A stretch of 41,541 nt of DNA from Pseudomonadota bacterium (GTDB lineage: Bacteria; Pseudomonadota; Gammaproteobacteria; Competibacterales; Competibacteraceae): NCBI GenBank assembly GCA_030917925.1, contig JAUPTV010000011.1, positions 1 through 41,541 on the forward strand. Reading direction: 5' to 3'. The notes beneath the pieces were generated by a model that ran no database searches, was not told where the DNA came from, and saw nothing but the letters and a program-made list of their open reading frames with translations. The position numbers were made by a program, and so were the translations under genes. Shown in pieces: positions 36,283 to 41,541 of this stretch (within the stretch, counting starts at the first letter, position 1; the number at the start of each line of letters is the position of its first letter).

Positions 36283-36939
36283 TCATCGCCCCACTATCTT
36301 GTCCATACCGAATTTGCGGAAACATTCCGGGTCAATGCCCCGCTGAATACTCTTGGCATCTTTCAAGGGACTTTGGCATAAGCAACAACGGTTGGATTCC
36401 ATAGAAAAAATCGCCAGTGGATCTGCAGCAAAGGCATAATAAAAATCTCTGACAATTACGGTGTTTTCTGGTGGGCCGGTGATAGCAAGCCAGTTATCAC
36501 TGTGATCAACAACGCCGGCGAAAGGCTTATTATTGTGGATCAAGGCGATTTCATGACAATTATCAAAAAACAGTGTTTGGTATTTTCCATATTCAACAGT
36601 ACCGGATCGGTCCCGGACCGTAATTTTCCGATAAACGGGTTTGATAATGATAATGGCGTCATCATGGCCTGGAATTTGAAAATTCCACATCACATTTGAA
36701 ATATGGCGGTGGGGCTTATTGATCAATTCATCAGACTGTTGAAGGAAATTCCAGGCGACTAATGGAGTATTCGCATCATCTTTATCATCAAGCGACGCAA
36801 AGACACCGCCCTGTAATGACTCAACGGTTCTTTTTTGCCGGATTTGATCTTTCAATTTTCGATATAATCGACCTCCTCGCGAATTGGCAGGATGTTTCGA
36901 TAAGTCAGCGATTCGATCATCAATGGGAACTATAGGCAT
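36283..36939 (-). CDS. Orphan protein with DUF6011-like zinc motif
   Basis: A 218-residue protein of unknown role. The C-terminus (about 184-211) reads CCLCQSPL...SIQRGIDPECFRKFG, like the DUF6011 treble-clef pattern CxxC...S...GxGPxC, which probably binds zinc. The rest looks like a mixed beta domain with aromatic strands (ISNVMWNFQIPGHDDAIIII). DUF6011 motifs are frequent in phage and mobile-element proteins. The gene is AT-richer than its neighbours, which suggests transfer. The ATG has AAGGA eight bases upstream. It converges on the EAL gene with a 19-bp gap. Confidence 0.7.
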   Translation of the reverse strand: MPIVPIDDRIADLSKHPANSRGGRLYRKLKDQIRQKRTVESLQGGVFASLDDKDDANTPLVAWNFLQQSDELINKPHRHISNVMWNFQIPGHDDAIIIIKPVYRKITVRDRSGTVEYGKYQTLFFDNCHEIALIHNNKPFAGVVDHSDNWLAITGPPENTVIVRDFYYAFAADPLAIFSMESNRCCLCQSPLKDAKSIQRGIDPECFRKFGMDKIVGR

Positions 36940-37124
36940 TATCGCAATCCTTTACAGGTCGTGGTGTTTTGAAATGTGTGGTTCTTCGTGGGTTCTTGTG
37001 AGCAGCCAAGGCGGGTTGAAGTGTTAAGAGTTAGTTTAAAAAATAATTGGCGTTGAACAAGTTTGGCGGGCTGGAAGCGGATTGGTTGCCGTCCAGCCAG
37101 CGGTAAAGATGGTAACTGATTGAT
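36940..37124. other. AT-richer spacer before the dnaJ terminator
   Basis: About 185 bp with no convincing gene. A 72-residue minus-strand frame covers it but has no family features. The promoter for the orphan DUF6011-like gene should lie here. The base composition is lower in GC than in the heat-shock genes to the right. Confidence 0.4.
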
Positions 37125-37160
37125 TAAAAAACCTTGGTCCTGGTCAGGGTTGCCCAAGCT
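37125..37160 (-). terminator. Probable terminator after dnaJ
   Basis: On the minus strand, CTTGG pairs with CCAAG, with inner CCT/AGG pairing, followed by GTTTTTTAATC (forward 37125-37160). It lies about 17-50 bases after the dnaJ stop, the expected end of the hrcA-grpE-dnaK-dnaJ transcript. The stem is interrupted, so strength is uncertain. Confidence 0.5.
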
Positions 37161-37176
37161 CGTAAAAGGCCAGGTT

Positions 37177-38304
37177 TCAGGATTTCATATCCTCGAAAAA
37201 TTTCTTCACGCCGTCCAGCCAACTGCCTTCCTGGGGCGCATGTTGCTTGCCGCCGGCCTGCATAGTTTCGGCGAACTGCTGCAACAATTCCTTCTGTTCC
37301 TTCGTCAAATTCACCGGCGTTTCCACCACCACCCGGCACAACAAATCACCGGTCGCACCGCCGCGCACGGGCCGCACACCCTTACCGCGCAGCCGGAACA
37401 CCTTGCCGGTTTGCGTCTCCGCCGGAATCTTCAGGTTGATGCGCCCATCCAGCGTCGGCGCTTCCAGTTCCCCGCCCAGCGCCGCCGTCGTGAAGCTGAT
37501 CGGCACGTCGCAATACAGATCATTGTCTTCGCGGGTGAAAATCGGATGTTGCTTGACCCGGATTTGCACATACAAATCGCCGGGTGGTCCACTGTTCTCG
37601 CCCGCCTCGCCTTCTCCGGCCAGCCGGATGCGGTCGCCATTGTCCACCCCCGCTGGCACTTTGACCGACAGCGTTTTCTGCTCCTCGGTCCGGCCACTGC
37701 CCCGGCAGGTTTCACAGGGTTCGGGAATGATGGTGCCCCGCCCCTGACAGCGCGGGCAGGTTTGCTGGATGGAAAAGAAGCCCTGCTGCATCCGCACCTG
37801 GCCCACGCCCCGGCAGGTCGGGCAGGTGGTCGGCTTGGTGCCGGGCTTGGCACCGCTGCCCGCGCAACCCGCGCAACTCACCAGCGTGGGCACCCGAATT
37901 TTGGCGGTCGTGCCGAAGACGGCTTCTTCCAGCGTCAAATCCAGGGTATAGCGCAGATCGGAACCCCGATAGCTCTGACCGCCGCCGCCCCGCATCCCGC
38001 CAAAAATATCGCGGAACACCCCGCCAAAAATATCGCCCAGATCGGCTGGCCCGCCACTAAAGCCGCCGCCCGCCGAACCATCAACTCCGGTATGGCCAAA
38101 CTGATCGTAAGCAGCCCGCTTGCGCGAATCGCTCAGTATCTCGTAAGCCTCCTTGGCTTCCTTGAAATGATCTTCGGCAACGTTGTCACCCGGATTGCGG
38201 TCAGGATGATGTTTCATCGCCAACCGCCGATAGGCCTGTTTGATTTCGGCGTCACTGGCGTTGCGGGCGACATTGAGAACTTCGTAATAATCACGCTTGG
38301 ACAT
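37177..38304 (-). CDS. dnaJ: DnaJ (Hsp40) co-chaperone
   Basis: 375 residues: J domain (1-70) with the essential HPD (KHHPDRNPG), a Gly/Phe-rich linker (about 75-125), four CxxCxGxG zinc repeats (about 145-205), and the C-terminal substrate-binding and dimerisation region. DnaJ delivers unfolded proteins to DnaK and stimulates its ATPase. Length and order are canonical. It follows dnaK by 105 bp holding a hairpin; no strong ribosome site precedes its ATG. Confidence 0.97.
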   Translation of the reverse strand: MSKRDYYEVLNVARNASDAEIKQAYRRLAMKHHPDRNPGDNVAEDHFKEAKEAYEILSDSRKRAAYDQFGHTGVDGSAGGGFSGGPADLGDIFGGVFRDIFGGMRGGGGQSYRGSDLRYTLDLTLEEAVFGTTAKIRVPTLVSCAGCAGSGAKPGTKPTTCPTCRGVGQVRMQQGFFSIQQTCPRCQGRGTIIPEPCETCRGSGRTEEQKTLSVKVPAGVDNGDRIRLAGEGEAGENSGPPGDLYVQIRVKQHPIFTREDNDLYCDVPISFTTAALGGELEAPTLDGRINLKIPAETQTGKVFRLRGKGVRPVRGGATGDLLCRVVVETPVNLTKEQKELLQQFAETMQAGGKQHAPQEGSWLDGVKKFFEDMKS

Positions 38305-38354
38305 GGTTTTGCATTACTGGCGACTGCCGGGTTGTATTCGTTCACAAACCAAAG

Positions 38355-38385
38355 AATCCGGGAGCGCCCTTCGCACTCCCGGATT
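38355..38385 (-). terminator. Hairpin between dnaK and dnaJ
   Basis: AATCCGGGAG (38355-38364) and CTCCCGGATT (38376-38385) form a perfect 10-bp stem with an 11-base loop, 25 bases after the dnaK stop. On the minus strand it is followed by CTTTGGTTTG, a broken T tract. It may act as a partial terminator or mRNA stabiliser that lowers dnaJ relative to dnaK. Confidence 0.65.
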
Positions 38386-38409
38386 CATCGTTTAACGCAG
38401 CCGTGGCGT

Positions 38410-40353
38410 TTACTTTTTGACTTCCTCAAACTCGGCGTCGACGACCCCGTCATCCGCCGGCTTGTGGCCATGGCCGCCAGGACCACCGGGTCCGCCATGC
38501 GGGCCGCCAGGACCGTCTTCCGGTCCACCGCCGCCCTGACCGTACAGCCGCTCGGCCAGTTTACCGGACAGATCGCCCAGCGTCCGAGTCTTGGCTTCAA
38601 TGGCGTTCTTGTTGTCGCTCTTGGCCGCCGTGCGCAGATCGCTAATCGCCGCTTCAATCGCTGACCGTTCGCCACCTTCGACCTTATCGCCCAGATCGCG
38701 CAGCGTCTTCTCGGCAGCGTGAATCAGATTTTCGGCCTGATTCCGCACATTCACCAGTTCGTGGAACTTCTTGTCTTCCTCGGCATGGGCCTCGGCGTCG
38801 CCGACCATCCGCTTGATCTCGTCCTCGGACAGCCCGGAGGACGCCTTGATAATGATGCGGTTCTCCTTGCCGGTCGCCTTGTCTTTGGCCGAAACATGCA
38901 GAATGCCGTTGGCATCAATATCAAATGTCACTTCAATCTGCGGGACGCCACGCGGCGCGGGCGGAATATCCTGCAAGTCGAACTTGCCCAGTGACTTGTT
39001 GGCCTGGGCCATCTCGCGCTCACCCTGCATGACATGCACGGTGACTGCGGTTTGATTGTCGTCCGCCGTCGAAAAGGTTTGCTGCGCCTTGGTCGGAATC
39101 GTGGTGTTCTTCTCGATCAGTTTGGTCATCACCCCGCCGAGGGTCTCGATACCCAGGCTCAACGGCGTCACGTCCAGCAGCAGCACATCTTTCACCGTGC
39201 CGCCCAGCACCCCGCCCTGAATCGCCGCGCCAACCGCGACCGCTTCATCGGGGTTCACATCCTTGCGCGGCTCCTTGCCGAAGAACTCGCGCACCTTTTC
39301 CTGGACCTTGGGCATCCGGGACTGACCGCCGACCAGCAACACATCATCGATCTGCCCCACGCCCAGACCGGCGTCTTTCAACGCCACCCGACACGGGGTG
39401 ATGGTCTTGTCGATCAGATCTTCAACCAGCGACTCCAGCTTGGCACGGGTCAATTTCAAATTCAGATGCTTCGGCCCACTGGCGTCAGCCGTGATATAGG
39501 GCAGATTGATGTCGCTCTGCTGACTGGAGGACAGTTCGATCTTGGCTTTTTCCGCGCCTTCCTTGAGCCGTTGCAGCGCCAGTGGATCGTTGGCCAGATT
39601 GATGCCGCTTTCCTTCTGGAACTGCTCGATCAGGCAGTCGATGATCCGCTTGTCGAAATCTTCGCCGCCCAGAAAGGTGTCGCCATTGGTGGAAAGCACT
39701 TCAAACTGCTTCTCGCCGTCCACTTCCGCGATTTCAATAATGGAAATATCGAAGGTGCCGCCGCCCAGGTCATAGACCGCGATCTTGCGATCCTTGGTGC
39801 TGGACTTGTCCATGCCGAAGGCCAGCGCCGCCGCCGTCGGTTCGTTGATAATGCGCTTGACTTCCAGACCAGCGATGCGCCCGGCGTCCTTGGTCGCCTG
39901 CCGCTGACTGTCGTTGAAGTAGGCCGGCACCGTGATGACCGCTTCAGTGACCGGGTGGCCGAGATAATCTTCGGCGGTCTTCTTCATCTTCATCAGCACC
40001 CGCGCCGAAATTTCTGGCGGGGCCATCTTCTTGCCACGCGCCTCAACCCACGCATCGCCATTCTCATTCTTGACGATCTTGTAGGGAACGAGGTCGATAT
40101 CCTTCTGCACTTCCGGCTCGCCAAAACGCCGGCCAATCAGCCGCTTGACCGCAAACAGGGTGTTTTGCGGATTGGTGACCGCTTGGCGCTTGGCCGGTTG
40201 GCCGACGGTAATTTCACCGTCTTCCATAAAGGCGACGATGGACGGGGTGGTCCGGTCGCCTTCGCTGTTTTCAATCACCCGGGGCTTGCCGCCCTCCATA
40301 ATGGCTACGCAGGAATTGGTGGTACCCAGGTCGATGCCGATGATGTTGCTCAT
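38410..40353 (-). CDS. dnaK: DnaK (Hsp70) chaperone
   Basis: 647 residues: N-terminal ATPase starting [19 protein letters not shown], phosphate loops [14 protein letters not shown] and [14 protein letters not shown], the interdomain linker [19 protein letters not shown], then the substrate-binding beta domain and helical lid. The tail is Gly/Pro/His-rich (near 605-635) and ends in an acidic EFEEVKK. It refolds proteins in the cytoplasm with DnaJ and GrpE. It is preceded by a sigma-32-type promoter. Confidence 0.98.
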   Translation of the reverse strand: MSNIIGIDLGTTNSCVAIMEGGKPRVIENSEGDRTTPSIVAFMEDGEITVGQPAKRQAVTNPQNTLFAVKRLIGRRFGEPEVQKDIDLVPYKIVKNENGDAWVEARGKKMAPPEISARVLMKMKKTAEDYLGHPVTEAVITVPAYFNDSQRQATKDAGRIAGLEVKRIINEPTAAALAFGMDKSSTKDRKIAVYDLGGGTFDISIIEIAEVDGEKQFEVLSTNGDTFLGGEDFDKRIIDCLIEQFQKESGINLANDPLALQRLKEGAEKAKIELSSSQQSDINLPYITADASGPKHLNLKLTRAKLESLVEDLIDKTITPCRVALKDAGLGVGQIDDVLLVGGQSRMPKVQEKVREFFGKEPRKDVNPDEAVAVGAAIQGGVLGGTVKDVLLLDVTPLSLGIETLGGVMTKLIEKNTTIPTKAQQTFSTADDNQTAVTVHVMQGEREMAQANKSLGKFDLQDIPPAPRGVPQIEVTFDIDANGILHVSAKDKATGKENRIIIKASSGLSEDEIKRMVGDAEAHAEEDKKFHELVNVRNQAENLIHAAEKTLRDLGDKVEGGERSAIEAAISDLRTAAKSDNKNAIEAKTRTLGDLSGKLAERLYGQGGGGPEDGPGGPHGGPGGPGGHGHKPADDGVVDAEFEEVKK

Positions 40354-40397
40354 ATTCTTGACTCTCTAAAATCGGGAATTCGGTGCGGTAAATCTTG

Positions 40398-40413
40398 ACT
40401 TGTCTTTACAAGT
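40398..40413. promoter_or_regulatory. Inverted repeat at the dnaK start site
   Basis: ACTTGT-CTTT-ACAAGT is a perfect 6-bp inverted repeat with a 4-base spacer. It overlaps the dnaK -10 box and the expected start site. It could be an operator or a 5'-end hairpin in the mRNA. It does not match the HrcA CIRCE sequence. Confidence 0.45.
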
Positions 40414-40438
40414 GGGGATGATCAGGCCGGTTTTCAAG
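40410..40438 (-). promoter_or_regulatory. Sigma-32-type promoter of dnaK
   Basis: On the minus strand, CTTGAAA (40432-40438) and CCCCACTT (40410-40417) are separated by 14 bases, against the E. coli heat-shock consensus CTTGAAA/CCCCATNT. The expected start is about 50 bases before the dnaK ATG. It lies just after the grpE stop, giving dnaK its own heat-shock start. Confidence 0.85.
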
Positions 40439-40447
40439 GCGGCATTT

Positions 40448-41062
40448 CTAACCGGCAGGTTTGGGAACGGCCTGGGCCACGATGACCTTAGCGGGCCGGA
40501 TCAGCCGCTCATTGAGAATGTAGCCCTTCTGCATGACCTGAATCACCGTATTCGGCTCGGCCTGGTCGGTGGGTGCCATCGCCATGGCTTCGTGCAGGTT
40601 GGGATCGAATTTGGCGTCCTGTGGATTGACTTCGCGGATACCGAATTTTTCCATGGCCGCCGCCAATTGCTTCAAGGTCAGATCGACCCCTTCACGCAAC
40701 TGAGCGATATCGACCGCGCCGTTGGCCGCCGCCAGTCCCAGCTCCAGGCTGTCGCGCACTGGTAATAATTCGCTGAAAAACCGTTCCAGGGCGAATTTGT
40801 GGGCATTTTGCACGTCGCGCTCGGCCCGCTTGCGCAGATTTTCCATCTCGGCGTGGGCACCCAGATACAGTTTCCAATGTTCGTCGGCCTTGGCTAGAGC
40901 CTGATCCAAATCCCGCTGCATCTCATCGAATTCCTCACGGCTGACCAGAGTATCGGCTGCCTGATCGTCGGTAAAAGCCGCCAGAGATTCCGCGAAAGGA
41001 TGATTCGTCTCCGGAGCATCGGGTTGGGGACGAGTGGGCTGGATCGGTTCGGTAGGGGTCAT
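40448..41062 (-). CDS. grpE: GrpE nucleotide exchange factor
   Basis: About 204 residues. An acidic, disordered N-terminus (1-55) is followed by a long coiled coil (60-130, with YLGAHAEMENLRKRAERDVQNAHKFALERF) and a C-terminal beta domain ending in VIVAQAVPK. GrpE releases ADP from DnaK. I chose ATG 41062; a TTG eight codons upstream is less likely. It lies between hrcA and dnaK, and a sigma-32-type promoter precedes it. Confidence 0.95.
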   Translation of the reverse strand: MTPTEPIQPTRPQPDAPETNHPFAESLAAFTDDQAADTLVSREEFDEMQRDLDQALAKADEHWKLYLGAHAEMENLRKRAERDVQNAHKFALERFFSELLPVRDSLELGLAAANGAVDIAQLREGVDLTLKQLAAAMEKFGIREVNPQDAKFDPNLHEAMAMAPTDQAEPNTVIQVMQKGYILNERLIRPAKVIVAQAVPKPAG

Positions 41063-41124
41063 GATGGTCTGTTCTCTGTAACGCAAAATTCGGGTGGGGC
41101 GGCGGATGCCGTTTTATGCCGGAT

Positions 41125-41152
41125 AAGTGGGGATGCCAGGCGGAAATTCAAG
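41125..41152 (-). promoter_or_regulatory. Sigma-32-type promoter of grpE
   Basis: On the minus strand, CTTGAA (41147-41152) and CCCCACTT (41125-41132) are separated by 14 bases, close to the heat-shock consensus and nearly identical to the dnaK promoter. The predicted leader is about 55 bases before ATG 41062. Confidence 0.82.
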
Positions 41153-41200
41153 GGAGTTGCGCCTATCAGGCCGATCCGGCATAGCAGGTTCAGGGAAAGC

Positions 41201-41541
41201 CTACTCTTTCCGCGCATTCAACGCTGCCGCCAACAACCGGGCCGTGACATCCACCACGGGAATCACCCGGTCGTAGGCCATGCGGGTCGGACCGATGACG
41301 CCCAGTACGCCTAGCACCTGCCCTTCCACGCTGTAGGGCGCAGTGACGATGCTGCACCCTTCCAGCGCTTCAAAGCCCGATTCCTCGCCGACGAAGATTT
41401 GCACCCCCTCGGCGTGCAAGCACTGATCAAATAGATGCAGCAAATCCCGCTTGTGGTTGAAGGCTTCAAACAGTTGCCGCAATTTGTCGAGATCGGACAG
41501 GTCAGTGCATTGCATCAAATGGGTCTGGCCCGCCACGACAT
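41201..41541 (-). CDS. hrcA: Heat-shock repressor HrcA, C-terminal part only
   Basis: The last 110 or so residues of HrcA; the DNA-binding start lies beyond the right edge. The segment HAEGVQIFVGEESGFEALEGCSIVTAPY and the final GVLGVIGPTRMAYDRVIPVVDVTARLL are typical of the HrcA C-terminal domain. HrcA represses heat-shock operons by binding CIRCE elements, with GroEL as modulator. The frame is open to the window end, so the internal Met at 41536 is not the start. It leads into grpE after about 140 bp. Confidence 0.93.
   Translation of the reverse strand, partial: VVAGQTHLMQCTDLSDLDKLRQLFEAFNHKRDLLHLFDQCLHAEGVQIFVGEESGFEALEGCSIVTAPYSVEGQVLGVLGVIGPTRMAYDRVIPVVDVTARLLAAALNARKE

Noticed and set aside
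36939-37157. 72-codon minus-strand frame
   Set aside because: It covers the dnaJ terminator and shows no protein-like features.
37120-38664. Plus-strand open frame of 514 codons
   Set aside because: It lies antisense to dnaJ and the dnaK end. Those carry full family motifs, and the frame has only the His/Arg-rich shadow composition of GC-rich antisense DNA.
39034-40398. Plus-strand open frame of 454 codons
   Set aside because: It is antisense to dnaK, with no domain and typical shadow composition.
40354-41200. HrcA-binding CIRCE element near grpE or dnaK
   Set aside because: No TTAGCACTC-N9-GAGTGCTAA-like sequence was seen; the dnaK inverted repeat is different.

Overview
This 41.5 kb window looks like a chromosomal piece of a GC-rich gammaproteobacterium. 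The clues are the gene order ndk-rlmN-pilW-rodZ-hisS-yfgM-bamB, the argS/ftsN-like pair, a type IV pilus lipoprotein, and sigma-32-type heat-shock promoters in front of grpE and dnaK. No rRNA, tRNA, CRISPR array, IS element or integrase was seen. A Competibacter-like lineage would fit, but that is a guess from overall character only.

Region 1 (about 1-15.2 kb, all minus strand) is the most unusual part. Transcription runs from right to left. It starts with a YbaK-HDOD fusion protein and a possible 54-residue small protein. A complete non-flagellar chemosensory set follows: a soluble receptor with two signalling tips, a triple-CheW scaffold, CheB, a HEAT-repeat protein, CheR, a CheY, CheA, a small STAS-like protein, a second CheY and a second soluble receptor. 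The same gene string then continues directly into a stressosome module: RsbR, RsbS, RsbT, a second RsbT-like kinase, and the start of an RsbX/SpoIIE-type PP2C phosphatase cut by the window edge. Many junctions are ATGA-type overlaps. The layout suggests one signalling system in which soluble receptors, a CheA/CheY relay and a partner-switching stressosome are wired together. No motor gene, CheZ, CheD or transmembrane receptor is present.

Region 2 (15.2-24 kb, minus strand) holds housekeeping and carbon-uptake genes: an FtsN-like membrane protein that lacks its SPOR domain, argS, a cNMP/CBS/DUF294 protein, a strong terminator, the acetate symporter actP with its DUF485 partner, and priA.

Region 3 (24-32 kb, minus strand) is the envelope and translation cluster: bamB, yfgM with a long Pro-Ala-Glu-Val repeat tail, hisS, rodZ, pilW, rlmN, ndk, and then hisG. 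Two 82-bp direct repeats bracket the bamB-yfgM pair. ispG and der, which often sit in this cluster, are absent.

Region 4 (32-37 kb) has two divergent cyclic-di-GMP genes on either side of a 536-bp intergenic region: a response regulator with an HD-GYP domain, and a large response regulator-PAS-GGDEF-EAL protein with a C-terminal zinc-binding CZB-like domain. An orphan protein with a DUF6011-like zinc motif follows, in visibly AT-richer DNA.

Region 5 (37-41.5 kb, minus strand) is the heat-shock operon hrcA (partial)-grpE-dnaK-dnaJ. Near-identical sigma-32-like promoters precede grpE and dnaK.
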